A stretch of DNA of 64,000 nt from Microbacterium sp. (lineage in GTDB: Bacteria > Actinomycetota > Actinomycetes > Actinomycetales > Microbacteriaceae): the NCBI GenBank assembly GCA_031277945.1, contig JAITLK010000003.1, forward strand, positions 248,001-312,000, in the 5' to 3' direction. The notes under the pieces are model-generated. The model saw nothing but the letters and a program-made list of their open reading frames with translations. It ran no database searches and was not told where the DNA came from. Numbering within the stretch: position 1 is the stretch's first letter; every line of letters starts with the position of its first letter. The translations under genes were made by a program, and so were the position numbers. This document shows, piece by piece, positions 16,988 to 25,847 of this stretch.

Positions 16988-18464
16988 GGGCCCCTCCTTC
17001 ACCCGCCGAGGGGAACACCGGCGGGAACAGCTCCGCGGTGGGCCCGCCGCGGTGGTCGCGACTCGCATAGGCGTCACGCATCCGCGTGAACAGCACCTGC
17101 GCGTCGCGGCGAATCTCCTCCAGGTCGATTCCGGGGATCTCGCCATCGCGCATGACGACGCGCCCGGCCACCATGGTCAGTCGCGCGTCGCGCGCGGAGC
17201 CCGCGAGCACGAGGTTGCGAAGGGGGTCCTCGATCGGCCCGAACCGCACGTCGTCGAGGCCGAACGCGGTCAGATCCGCCGTGGCTCCCACCTCGATGCG
17301 GCCGAGGTCGGGGCGCTTCAGCGCCGTCGCACCACCGAGGGTCGCCGCCTCGACGTAGCCGGCGATGTCTCCGGCCGACAGGTCGCGATTCTGCACCTTC
17401 GCCACCGAGACTCCGGCGTCGATGCCGCGGATGAGATCGGGCGGGAAGGAGTCGGTACCCAGGGAGATGTTGAGCCCCGCCGCCCGATAGCGGGCGAAAG
17501 TCTCCAGCTCCGAGCCGTACCGCGCATTCGTCAGCGGGCAGTGCACGATCGACACCCCCGCGTCCACCAGGGTGGCCAGATCTCCGCGGTCCTCGCCGTG
17601 CACGCGCGGGTTGACGTCGAGGAAGACGCCGTGCGGGATGATCAGGCGGTCGCCGAGCAGCCCGGAGCGCTCGATCAGCTCAAGCGGCGTGCACCCATGC
17701 TCGGCCATGATGTAGTCGCGCTCGAAGTCTCCCTGCAGAGCGTGCAGGCGCACCAGCGCACCGCGCTCGTCCGCGGCCACTGCGGTGGCGCGGAGCAGTT
17801 CCGGCGTCAGAGTCTCCACCCGGCACGGCAGGAACACGGGTGTGACGAGTTCGTCGTGCCAGCCGGTGACCTCATCGAAGAAGCGGATCGCGTCTCGCAG
17901 TCCCGCCTCGCCCTCCGCGGGATCGAAGCGGATCGCACGCCCGCCCGCGGCGTCGACGACGTTGACGCCGGAGCGATAGGACGGCCCCAGGAAAGCGCGC
18001 AGCCCGATCGTGCGGGAGAACGTGGTCATCGCGAAGAAGTCGTCGGCCTCTTCCGCCCACGCCGAGTGGACTTCGCTGGCGATGGGCATGTAGGAGGTGA
18101 TGCCGTGAAGCGCGAGCTGCACGAGACCGATCTCCCGCACCCGACGTCGCTCCTCGGCGGAGAACACGTGCTCACGATGCGCGAAGTGCTCCTCGGACCA
18201 CTGCAGACGACGAGCTCGTTCCGGCGTCGTGAACGAGTCCAGGATCAGGTGATCGATGTCGGTGAGCGCGTCGAGGTCGATCAGGCCCGGCATCAGCAGA
18301 CTCTCACCGAGGGGGATCTCCTCATCGAACGGGCCAGGCGCGTCGGCAGGACGCCCCACGAACGTGATTCGGCCATCCTCCACGACCACGGCTCCGTCAC
18401 GCAGTTCGCGGTGTCCGCCGTCGGCGTGGACGAGGACGTAGTCAGCGGTGAGCAGTGTGCGCAT
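16974..18464 (-). CDS. amidohydrolase superfamily protein with non-canonical metal site
   Basis: A 496-residue member of the amidohydrolase superfamily, closest in layout to chlorohydrolase/TrzN/AtzB-like enzymes. The beta-1 HxH metal ligands are absent: the segment after MPGLID at residues 58-63 reads LDALTDIDH. The beta-5 His (VRLHALQ), beta-6 His (IIPHGVF) and beta-8 Asp (GTDSFPPDL) remain, which would fit a single-metal site as in some deacetylases. ATG at 18462-18464 has AAGGAG upstream. It overlaps the GntR gene and diverges from the transporter operon. Hydrolysis of an amide, amidine or halide bond in a ring compound is inferred, not shown. Confidence 0.88.
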   Translation of the reverse strand: MRTLLTADYVLVHADGGHRELRDGAVVVEDGRITFVGRPADAPGPFDEEIPLGESLLMPGLIDLDALTDIDHLILDSFTTPERARRLQWSEEHFAHREHVFSAEERRRVREIGLVQLALHGITSYMPIASEVHSAWAEEADDFFAMTTFSRTIGLRAFLGPSYRSGVNVVDAAGGRAIRFDPAEGEAGLRDAIRFFDEVTGWHDELVTPVFLPCRVETLTPELLRATAVAADERGALVRLHALQGDFERDYIMAEHGCTPLELIERSGLLGDRLIIPHGVFLDVNPRVHGEDRGDLATLVDAGVSIVHCPLTNARYGSELETFARYRAAGLNISLGTDSFPPDLIRGIDAGVSVAKVQNRDLSAGDIAGYVEAATLGGATALKRPDLGRIEVGATADLTAFGLDDVRFGPIEDPLRNLVLAGSARDARLTMVAGRVVMRDGEIPGIDLEEIRRDAQVLFTRMRDAYASRDHRGGPTAELFPPVFPSAGEGGARDAN

Positions 18465-18546
18465 GGGTCTCCTTCGGCATGGCGTGGTATCCCAAACCTG
18501 GCATTGTGCGGCCCAGGATGCAACTTTTCGGCACATTCTGAACTTT

Positions 18547-18554
18547 TGGTATAC
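18547..18554. promoter_or_regulatory. GntR operator candidate, distal half
   Basis: TGGTATAC, 22 bp (two helical turns) from a second copy at 18569. It lies in the 149-bp divergent promoter between the amidohydrolase and the transporter operon. Confidence 0.6.
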
Positions 18555-18568
18555 ATCCATGACCAGAT

Positions 18569-18577
18569 TGGTATACC
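18569..18577. promoter_or_regulatory. GntR operator candidate, proximal palindrome
   Basis: TGGTATACC contains the perfect palindrome GGTATACC and matches the TGGTNNNACCA-type site of FadR-subfamily regulators. The FCD repressor encoded at 16325-16987 is the natural candidate to bind it. Confidence 0.65.
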
Positions 18578-18613
18578 GTTTCGTCCATCCGCTCCCCGAC
18601 ACAGAGGACGATC

Positions 18614-19621
18614 GTGACCGAGACAACGACGACGGCACCACGCACCGAGGTGATCAACACACCGAAGGTGGCCACCGGGCGCTCGCTGCTGGCGACGGCC
18701 TGGCTGCGAATCAAGCGCAGCAAGATCGCCATGGGCTCCCTGGCCGTGGTCATCCTCATCGTGCTGTTCGCCCTGCTGGCGCCCGTGCTGACGGCCATCG
18801 AGGGGCAGGACCCCGACACCACCAACACGGGCCCCGATGTCCTCGACAACTTCATGACTCCCGGACTCCCCCTCCCGGAGTTCATGTATCCCTCCGCTCA
18901 GCACTGGCTGGGCGTCGAACCCGGCCTCGGGCGCGACATCTTCGCCCGGCTGGCATACGGGGCGCAGGTCTCGCTGCTCATTGCCCTGCTGTCCACCCTC
19001 GTGTCCGTGGTACTCGGCACGGTGCTGGGCGCCGCAGCGGGGTACTTCGGAGGCAAGGTGGACACGGTCATCAGCCGGCTGATCGACCTGTTCCTCGCAT
19101 TCCCCCACCTGCTCCTCGTGCTCTCCCTCACCCCGATCCTCCAGTCACGGCTGCGCGACACCCCGCTCGGCCAGGGCAGCTTCGTACCGATCGCCTCGCT
19201 GGTGATCATCCTGGGATTCTTCGGCTGGGCCTACCTCGCCCGCGTGGTGCGCGGACAGGTGCTCAGCATCCGCGAGCAGGAGTTCATCGAGGCGGCGCGC
19301 TCGTACGGCGCGTCCCGCTGGTCGATCATCTTCACGCAGGTCATCCCGAACGTCTCGGGTGTGGTCCTCGTCTACGCCACGATGATGATCCCCACCAACA
19401 TCTCCGCCGAAGCCGCGCTCTCCTTCCTCGGCGTCGGCGTGAAGGATCCCACCCCCTCCTGGGGTCAGATGCTCAATGCTGCACAGGCCGGCAACTGGTA
19501 CCTGTCCGACCCGTGGTTCCTCATCGTCCCCGGCACGGCCCTGGTCATCACCGTGCTGGCGTTCAACCTCCTCGGCGATGCCGTACGCGACGCACTGGAT
19601 CCCAAAGCATCGCGCGGCTGA
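18614..19621 (+). CDS. ABC transporter permease, DppC/OppC type
   Basis: A 335-residue inner-membrane permease of the peptide/opine/nickel class. After a Thr-rich start and first helix (AMGSLAVVILIVLFALLAP) it has the large extracytoplasmic segment with HWLGVEPGLGRDIFARLAYG and the EAA loop EAARSYGASRWSIIFTQVIPN near residue 215. The start is GTG at 18614. It is unusual in being the first gene, ahead of the binding protein and the DppB-type partner. Together with the downstream genes it forms a complete five-part importer. Confidence 0.93.
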   Translation: MTETTTTAPRTEVINTPKVATGRSLLATAWLRIKRSKIAMGSLAVVILIVLFALLAPVLTAIEGQDPDTTNTGPDVLDNFMTPGLPLPEFMYPSAQHWLGVEPGLGRDIFARLAYGAQVSLLIALLSTLVSVVLGTVLGAAAGYFGGKVDTVISRLIDLFLAFPHLLLVLSLTPILQSRLRDTPLGQGSFVPIASLVIILGFFGWAYLARVVRGQVLSIREQEFIEAARSYGASRWSIIFTQVIPNVSGVVLVYATMMIPTNISAEAALSFLGVGVKDPTPSWGQMLNAAQAGNWYLSDPWFLIVPGTALVITVLAFNLLGDAVRDALDPKASRG

Positions 19622-19667
19622 CCGTCTCCGTTTTCCCCTCCCTCACCACCACACGAAAGAGAAGTCC

Positions 19668-21407
19668 ATGAAGCACCGCAGTTCCCTGCTCGCGGCGTCC
19701 GCCCTCACGATGGCTCTCGCCATCACGGGTTGCACCGCCGGAGCCAGCACCGGCGCGGCCACCGGCAACGGCGCCGGCTCCACCGCCTCGTCGACGAACG
19801 ACCCCTATGCCGCCAAGATCGTCGAATCCGGGTTCACCACTCCCGGCGGGAACGTCAACGTCCTGATGTCCGCGGACTTCATGACGCTCGACCCCGGAAA
19901 CAACAACTACGTGCAGACCGCCAACGTCGCCCAGCTGTACTACCGCACGCTCACCATGGCCAAGGAGACCGCGGGTCAGCCGCCGGAGATCGTTCCGGAT
20001 CTCGCCACCGACCTCGGACAGGTCTCCGAGGACGGCCTCACCTGGACCTACACGCTGAAGGACGGCCTCCAGTACGAAGACGGCACCCCGATCACCTCCG
20101 CGGACGTGAAGTACGGCATCGAGCGAACGTTCGCCCGCGACGTGTTCACTCAGGCACCGCAGGAGCTGAACGCGGTGCTCGATGCCGACACCTACACCGG
20201 CCCGTACACCGGCGGCGATCTCGCCGCGGTGGAGACCCCGGACGAGAAGACGATCATCTTCCACCTCAAGCAGCCCTACCCGGACTTCCCGGCGCTCGCG
20301 TCGCGCTCCAACAGCGCTCCGGTCCCGCAGGCGAAGGACACGCAGCTCGACTACACGAACCACCCCATCGCATCGGGTCCGTACATGATCGAGTCCTACG
20401 ACCGCGGCCGCGAGCTGAAGCTGGTGCGCAACCCCCACTGGGACCCGAAGACCGACCCGAACCGCACCGCGCTGCCCGACACGTTCACGTTCTCGCTCTC
20501 CACCGCGCAGGCCACGATCAGCCAGCAGCTGCTGAGCGATTCCGACCCCACGGCCATCACCCTGGATTCCAACGGGGCCCTGCAGGCTTCGGACACGGGC
20601 CGCCTGACCGACCCGAGCATCGCATCGCGCACCGCGGCGGGCCTGCTCGGCTGCACCGACATCCTGAACTTCAACACCACGACGATCACCGATCCGGACG
20701 TGCGCCACGCACTCGCCCTCGCCATCGACCGGTCGGCCATCCAGGTGCAGTACGGCGGGCCGCGCTTCGGCAAGATCACCAACTCGTATCTGAACGATGC
20801 CCAGGTGGGCTGGATCGAGCCGACGATCGACCTCGACCCCTCCGGTGCCGCAAAGCTCGAGGAAGCGCAGAAGCTGCTCGAGGGCAAGGACGTGCCGAAG
20901 ACCCTGACCTACGGCTACGCGAACGCCACCGAGCGCTACAAGAACCTCGGCACCGTGCTGCAGCAGAACCTCAAGTCGCTGGGCATCGACCTGCAGCTGG
21001 TCGCCATCCCGTCGGCGAACTACTACACCACGCTCGCCGGTGACCAGATGCCCGACATCGCCCGCTCCGGCTGGTGCGGTGGCGCGGCGTCGGGCTCGAC
21101 CCGCACGACCGTCGACCCGCAGCTCGGCCCGAGCCTGGACGGCACCACGTACGGCTTCAGCAACATCTCCCGCTACTACGACGCGAAGCTGTCGGGCGAG
21201 ATGTACGCCCTGCGCAACACGAACGGAAGCTCCGAGGAGCTGAACACCCAGTGGAGCGAGCTGTACAACACCGCGATGGAGTCATACCCGATCGTCCCGC
21301 TGATGCGCTCGTTCACCAACAGCGTCGTCGGCTCGAAGATCCGCAACGCCCAGGTCGGCTACTTCTTCGGAAGCATCGATCTGTCCACCGTCGGCGTCGA
21401 GAACTGA
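19668..21407 (+). CDS. ABC transporter substrate-binding lipoprotein, family 5
   Basis: A 579-residue lipoprotein with lipobox ITGC (Cys22) and a Gly/Ser/Thr-rich linker, then the SBP_bac_5 fold. Recognisable parts are the DPGNNNYVQTANVAQLYY segment, GLTWTYTLKDGLQYEDGTPITSADVKYGIER, and PDVRHALALAIDRSAI. ATG at 19668 is chosen because it begins the signal peptide; longer in-frame readings lack one. Family 5 proteins bind peptides, nickel chelates, heme or other small polar molecules, so the ligand must come from context: the two amidohydrolases beside it suggest a cyclic amide or N-heterocycle. Confidence 0.93.
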   Translation: MKHRSSLLAASALTMALAITGCTAGASTGAATGNGAGSTASSTNDPYAAKIVESGFTTPGGNVNVLMSADFMTLDPGNNNYVQTANVAQLYYRTLTMAKETAGQPPEIVPDLATDLGQVSEDGLTWTYTLKDGLQYEDGTPITSADVKYGIERTFARDVFTQAPQELNAVLDADTYTGPYTGGDLAAVETPDEKTIIFHLKQPYPDFPALASRSNSAPVPQAKDTQLDYTNHPIASGPYMIESYDRGRELKLVRNPHWDPKTDPNRTALPDTFTFSLSTAQATISQQLLSDSDPTAITLDSNGALQASDTGRLTDPSIASRTAAGLLGCTDILNFNTTTITDPDVRHALALAIDRSAIQVQYGGPRFGKITNSYLNDAQVGWIEPTIDLDPSGAAKLEEAQKLLEGKDVPKTLTYGYANATERYKNLGTVLQQNLKSLGIDLQLVAIPSANYYTTLAGDQMPDIARSGWCGGAASGSTRTTVDPQLGPSLDGTTYGFSNISRYYDAKLSGEMYALRNTNGSSEELNTQWSELYNTAMESYPIVPLMRSFTNSVVGSKIRNAQVGYFFGSIDLSTVGVEN

Positions 21408-21430
21408 CGCCCCCGCTCATCTGAAAGGAC

Positions 21431-21454
21431 GGGGCCGGCCGCCCGGCCGGCCCC
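21431..21454 (+). other. intercistronic hairpin after the binding-protein gene
   Basis: Arms GGGGCCGGCC and GGCCGGCCCC (10-bp perfect, loop GCCC) lie between the binding-protein stop and the permease start, with no T run. Such structures usually stabilise the 5' message or partially terminate, giving more binding protein than permease. Confidence 0.7.
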
Positions 21455-21466
21455 GTACGGGACACC

Positions 21467-22468
21467 ATGCTCTCCTTCCTCGTCCGTCGCGTGACCGGAC
21501 TGCTCCTGCTGCTGCTGGTGGTCAGCTTCGTCACGTTCACCCTGTTCCAGATCGGCCCCGCCGATCCCGCGGCGGCTGCCTGCGGCCAGGAGTGCACGCC
21601 CGATCGCATCGAGCAGGCGCGCATCGCGCTCGGCATGGACAAGCCGTTCCTCGAGCAGTACCTGATCTACCTCTCCGGGTTCTTCGGCTCGCGCATGGTG
21701 GGTGCCCCGGGTGCCGAACAGCTGTGCGCCTGGCCGTGCCTGGGCAAGTCCTTCCAGACCAACGAGAACGTCACGGACATCCTCGCGCGCGCCCTCCCCT
21801 ACACGCTCTCCATCGCTGTTGGCGCCGTCATCCTCTGGACCGTCGTGGGCGTGGGTCTCGGCCTCCTCGCCGCACTTCGCAAGGGCAGGGCCACCGACAA
21901 GATCATCGTCGGCGCAGCGTCGGTCGGCGTCTCCCTCCCGGTGCCGGTGACGGGTCTGCTGCTCCTGCTCATCTTCGTCAGCACCCTGCACGTCCTGCCG
22001 TTCACCAGCAACCAGATCACCTCGCCGTTCGGCCCGGCGGGGCCTGCGGCCTGGATGCTCAACTACCTGCTGCCGTGGGTCGCTCTGGCCATCCTGTTCA
22101 GCGCGCAGTACATCCGCATCACGCGCAACAACATGATCGAGACCTTCGGCGAGGACTTCATGCGGACGGCACGCGCAAAGGGCCTGGCACCGCAGCGGAT
22201 CGTGTTCCATCACGGTGTCCGGGCGGGCATCACCCCGATCGTCACGATGCTGGGATTGGACCTCGGCGGTCTGCTCGGCGGCGCCGTGCTCACCGAGCAG
22301 ATCTTCTCCGTCCCCGGCCTCGGCTTCACCGCCGTTCACGCCGCGATCGCCGGCGACCTTCCGGTCACGATGGCCATCACCATGCTGGCCGCCTTCTTCA
22401 TCATCACGGCGAACGTGGTCGTCGACCTCGCCTACGCCGGCATCGACCCGAGAGTGAGGGTCAACTGA
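21467..22468 (+). CDS. ABC transporter permease, DppB/OppB type
   Basis: A 333-residue permease with the N-terminal FLVRRVTGLLLLLLVVSFVTF helix, the periplasmic loop RIALGMDKPFLEQYLIYLSGFF, and the EAA loop RTARAKGLAPQRIVFHHGVRAG near residue 230. A cysteine-containing insertion (CGQEC, then CAWPC) in the first external loop is longer than in most DppB proteins. It partners the DppC-type permease. The stop codon overlaps the start of the next ATPase (ATGA), so both are translationally coupled. Confidence 0.93.
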   Translation: MLSFLVRRVTGLLLLLLVVSFVTFTLFQIGPADPAAAACGQECTPDRIEQARIALGMDKPFLEQYLIYLSGFFGSRMVGAPGAEQLCAWPCLGKSFQTNENVTDILARALPYTLSIAVGAVILWTVVGVGLGLLAALRKGRATDKIIVGAASVGVSLPVPVTGLLLLLIFVSTLHVLPFTSNQITSPFGPAGPAAWMLNYLLPWVALAILFSAQYIRITRNNMIETFGEDFMRTARAKGLAPQRIVFHHGVRAGITPIVTMLGLDLGGLLGGAVLTEQIFSVPGLGFTAVHAAIAGDLPVTMAITMLAAFFIITANVVVDLAYAGIDPRVRVN

Positions 22469-23478
22469 TGACCGCTGCGTTCCTCGACGTCCGCGACCTA
22501 CGCGTCATCTTCCCCACCGACGACGGTCTCGTCCACGCGGTCAACGGCATGGACCTCGCGCTGGGCCGCGGTGAGACGGTGGGAATCGTCGGCGAATCCG
22601 GTTCCGGCAAGACCGTGACCAGCCAGGCGCTGATGGGCCTGCTCAAGGGCACCCGGGCACAGGTCGGCGGCCAGATCCTCTTCGACGGGACGGATCTGGT
22701 GCCCCTCAGCGAGAACGAGATGCGCCCGTATCGCGGCAAGCGCATCGGGATGATCTTCCAGGATCCGCTCTCGGCGATGCACCCGTTCTACACCGTGGGC
22801 AAGCAGATCGCCGAGGCCTACCGGGTTCACAACGCCGTGAGCGCGAAGGCAGCGCGGGCTCAGAGCATCGACATGCTCGCCCGCGTCGGCATCCCGGACC
22901 CCGTCGCCCGCTTCGACGCCTACCCGCACGAGTTCTCCGGCGGCATGCGCCAGCGCGCGATGATCGCGATGGCCCTCATCTGCGAGCCGGAGCTGCTGAT
23001 CGCCGATGAGCCCACCACCGCGCTCGACGTCACGGTGCAGGCGCAGATCCTCGACCTGATCGCCTCGTTGCAGGCGGAGACCGGTTCCTCCGTGATCTAC
23101 GTCACCCACGATCTGGGTGTGGTGGCAGAAGTCTGCGAGCGCGTCGTCGTGATGTATGGCGGGCAGTGCGTGGAGGAAGCGGCGGTGCGCGACGCCTTCC
23201 GATCACCCGCCCATCCGTACACCCGCGGGCTGCTGGCCTCGATGCCCTCCATGGCGGACACGGCAGGCCGGCTGACGCCCATTCCCGGCTTCCCGCCGTC
23301 GCTGCTGGATCTGCCCCAGGGCTGCCTGTTCGCCGACCGCTGCCCCGTGTCGCACCTGGTCCCCGACGACCGCTGCCGCACGGAGCGTCCCCGCCTCACA
23401 TCCGCCGGCGATGAAACGCACCGGTCGCGATGCTTCGTTCCGGCATCCGTGCTCGCCGCATCCGGGCCGCACGCATGA
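22468..23478 (+). CDS. ABC transporter ATP-binding protein, DppD/OppD type
   Basis: A 336-residue ATPase with Walker A GESGSGKT near residue 42, the Q-loop [10 protein letters not shown], the signature FSGGMRQR, Walker [13 protein letters not shown] and the switch His in YVTHDLG. The C-terminal oligopeptide-ATPase extension has cysteines in [12 protein letters not shown] that resemble the Fe-S-coordinating motif of DppD/OppD proteins. It starts inside the permease stop codon and ends with an ATGA overlap into a 23-codon ORF. Confidence 0.94.
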   Translation: MTAAFLDVRDLRVIFPTDDGLVHAVNGMDLALGRGETVGIVGESGSGKTVTSQALMGLLKGTRAQVGGQILFDGTDLVPLSENEMRPYRGKRIGMIFQDPLSAMHPFYTVGKQIAEAYRVHNAVSAKAARAQSIDMLARVGIPDPVARFDAYPHEFSGGMRQRAMIAMALICEPELLIADEPTTALDVTVQAQILDLIASLQAETGSSVIYVTHDLGVVAEVCERVVVMYGGQCVEEAAVRDAFRSPAHPYTRGLLASMPSMADTAGRLTPIPGFPPSLLDLPQGCLFADRCPVSHLVPDDRCRTERPRLTSAGDETHRSRCFVPASVLAASGPHA

Positions 23479-23546
23479 GCCGTTCACGCCGCGCCGCCGC
23501 CGTCGGCGCCCGCACCACCGCCATCACGTCAGGAGAGACTGCATGA
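23475..23546 (+). CDS. tiny bridging ORF between the two ATPase genes
   Basis: A 23-residue reading frame rich in Arg, Ala and Thr. Its ATG overlaps the upstream stop (ATGA at 23475-23478) and its own TGA overlaps the start of the next ATPase (ATGA at 23543-23546). AGGAGAG inside it serves as the ribosome-binding site of the next gene. It probably acts as a translational relay rather than giving a functional peptide. No homologue is claimed. Confidence 0.4.
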   Translation: MSRSRRAAAVGARTTAITSGETA

Positions 23547-24538
23547 ACGCTCCGCTGCTGCAGGTCGACGACCTCGCGAAGCACTTCGCCGTCCGGCGCG
23601 GCTTCCTGAAGGGATCAGCCACCGTGAAAGCGGTCGACGGCGTCTCCTTCACGCTGGAGCGCGGCAAGACGCTCGGGCTGGTCGGCGAGTCCGGCTGCGG
23701 GAAGTCGACCACCGGGCGCTTGCTCATGCGACTGCTCGATCCCACCGCCGGGCGCATCCTGTTGGACGGCACCGACGTCTCGGAGCTTCGCGGCGCCGAT
23801 CTGCATGCCTTCCGTCGTCGGGTGCAGATGGTGTTCCAGAATCCGTCCTCCTCCCTCAATCCGCGTCAGAGCGTCGGGTCTGCCATCGCAGCACCGCTGC
23901 GCGCGCAGCGGATCGAGCCGAAGGAGGGGATGAAGATGCGCGTGATGACCCTCATGGACCGGGTGGGTCTTCGTCCCGAGCACGTGAACCGGTTCCCCCA
24001 CGAGTTCTCGGGCGGTCAGAAGCAGCGCGTCGGCATCGCCCGGGCGCTCGCGCTCGAGCCCGACGTGGTGATCTGCGACGAGCCGGTGTCGGCGCTGGAC
24101 GTCTCGGTGCAGGCGCAGGTGATCAATCTGCTGGAGGACATCCAGGCCGATCTCGGGATCTCCTATGTGTTCATCGCGCATGATCTCTCGGTCGTGAAGC
24201 ACATCGCCGACGACGTCGCGGTCATGTACCTCGGGCGGATCCTGGAGCACGGCACACGCGATGAGGTGTTCGACGCTCCCCAGCACCCGTACACGCGGGC
24301 GCTGCTGTCCTCCGTGCCGAGCCCGGACCCCGACGCGGATCGCAGCGGCCGCATCCGGCTGACGGGCGATCTTCCCCATCCGTCAAGCCCACCGAGCGGG
24401 TGCGTGTTCCGCACGCGGTGCCCCGTGCTCGCGGGGCTGTCGCCCGCCGAACAACAGGTGTGCATCGACGAGCGACCGCGTGGCGATGTCGCCTGTCACC
24501 ACCTTCCCGCCGCGGCAGCCCAGTTCGCCGCGGCCTGA
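23543..24538 (+). CDS. ABC transporter ATP-binding protein, DppF/OppF type
   Basis: A 331-residue ATPase. Walker A GESGCGKST, Q-loop VFQNPSSSLNP, signature FSGGQKQR, Walker B VVICDEPVSALD and the switch in IAHDLSVV are all intact. The C-terminal CVFRTRCPVLAG continues the oligopeptide-ATPase extension. ATG at 23543 has AGGAGAG upstream and overlaps the bridging ORF. With the DppD-type ATPase it forms the heterodimeric motor of this importer. Confidence 0.94.
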   Translation: MNAPLLQVDDLAKHFAVRRGFLKGSATVKAVDGVSFTLERGKTLGLVGESGCGKSTTGRLLMRLLDPTAGRILLDGTDVSELRGADLHAFRRRVQMVFQNPSSSLNPRQSVGSAIAAPLRAQRIEPKEGMKMRVMTLMDRVGLRPEHVNRFPHEFSGGQKQRVGIARALALEPDVVICDEPVSALDVSVQAQVINLLEDIQADLGISYVFIAHDLSVVKHIADDVAVMYLGRILEHGTRDEVFDAPQHPYTRALLSSVPSPDPDADRSGRIRLTGDLPHPSSPPSGCVFRTRCPVLAGLSPAEQQVCIDERPRGDVACHHLPAAAAQFAAA

Positions 24539-24635
24539 CATCGTTCCGAGCCCGTTCGCCGCATCCCCGATGCACGGACGGCGTTCACACCTCACCGCCG
24601 TCGCGGCGCTGTTCGCCGCGGCTGAAAGGAGACCC

Positions 24636-25847
24636 ATGATCATCCGTAACGCCCGCCCCTGGGGTGCCGAGTCCGCCGACGTCGCGATCGAGGACGGGCG
24701 CATCAGCGCCGTCCACCCGCACGACCCCTCCGCTCCCCTCGGGACCGGCGACGTCGACGGCCGGGGGCGGCTGCTGCTGCCATCGTTCAGCGACGTGCAC
24801 GTGCACCTCGACTCCACCCGGATCGGCCTGCCGTTCCGCCCGCACACGGGCGCTCCCGGCGTGTGGGGGATGATGATGAACGACCGGCGCAACTGGCGCG
24901 ATGCCGAGATCGATCTGCCGACCCGCGTCGCCGGAACCCTGGAGAGGATGATCGCGCACGGCACCACGCGCGTACGCTCCTACGCCCAGGTGGACGTGGA
25001 CTGCAAGCTGGAGAAGTTCGATGCGGTGATGGCCGCGAAGGAGCGCTTCGCCGCCCACGCCGACGTCCAGGTGATGACCTTCCCGCAGGCCGGGATCCTC
25101 CGAGAAGAGGGCACGGTCGAATGGCTCGAGGAGTCCCTTCGACAGGGCGCGGACGTGATGGGAGGCATCGATCCCTCGCAGCTGGACCGCGACCCCGCCC
25201 GGCACCTGGACATCGTGTTCGGCCTGGCGGAGAAGTACCAGGTGGAGGTCGACATCCACCTGCATGAACCGGGTGAGCTCGGGGTGTTCAGCACCGAGCT
25301 GGTGATCGAGCGGACCCGTGCGCTCGGCATGCAGGGCAAGGTGACGATGTCCCACGCCTATGAACTCGGCGGAGTCAGCGAGGCCACCAGCCGTCGTCTG
25401 ATCGACACCTTCGCAGAGCTCGACATCTCGATGGCGACCGTGGCCCCGTCCACCACGAAGCACCTCTCACTCGCCGCGCTCACTGAGGCCGGCGTTCGCG
25501 TGGGGCTCGGTGAGGACGGTCAGCGCGACTACTGGAGCCCCTACGGCAACGGCGACATGCTCGATCGCACCTGGCAGCTGGCGTTCGTGAACGGCTTCCG
25601 CCGCGACGATCTGGTGGAGCTCGCTCTCGGGGTCGCCACCACCGGAGGCGCGGCGATCATGTCCCCCGACGCCCCGCGGCTGACCCGTGTGGGTGAGCAC
25701 CCCGGCACGGGCGTCGGCGATCGGGCCGATCTCCTGCTGGTCGATGGTGAGACCCCGACCAGCGCGGTGATGGACCGCGGCAGCGACCGCACGGTCATCC
25801 ACGACGGCCGTGTGGTGGCCGAGGGACTTCGTGTCACGGGTCTCTGA
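24636..25847 (+). CDS. amidohydrolase family protein, cytosine deaminase-like
   Basis: A 403-residue amidohydrolase of the cytosine deaminase/isoguanine-type branch. The first metal ligands are His55 and His57 in DVHVHLD; further ligands are in VDIHLHEPGE, SHAYELGG and the Asp of GEDGQRDYW. Unlike the other amidohydrolase in this cluster, the metal site is complete. ATG at 24636 has GAAAGGAG upstream. The N-acyl or amino-ring hydrolysis typical of this branch suggests a pyrimidine-, purine- or triazine-like substrate, brought in by the upstream ABC importer. Some relatives are carbamoyl hydrolases. Confidence 0.88.
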   Translation: MIIRNARPWGAESADVAIEDGRISAVHPHDPSAPLGTGDVDGRGRLLLPSFSDVHVHLDSTRIGLPFRPHTGAPGVWGMMMNDRRNWRDAEIDLPTRVAGTLERMIAHGTTRVRSYAQVDVDCKLEKFDAVMAAKERFAAHADVQVMTFPQAGILREEGTVEWLEESLRQGADVMGGIDPSQLDRDPARHLDIVFGLAEKYQVEVDIHLHEPGELGVFSTELVIERTRALGMQGKVTMSHAYELGGVSEATSRRLIDTFAELDISMATVAPSTTKHLSLAALTEAGVRVGLGEDGQRDYWSPYGNGDMLDRTWQLAFVNGFRRDDLVELALGVATTGGAAIMSPDAPRLTRVGEHPGTGVGDRADLLLVDGETPTSAVMDRGSDRTVIHDGRVVAEGLRVTGL

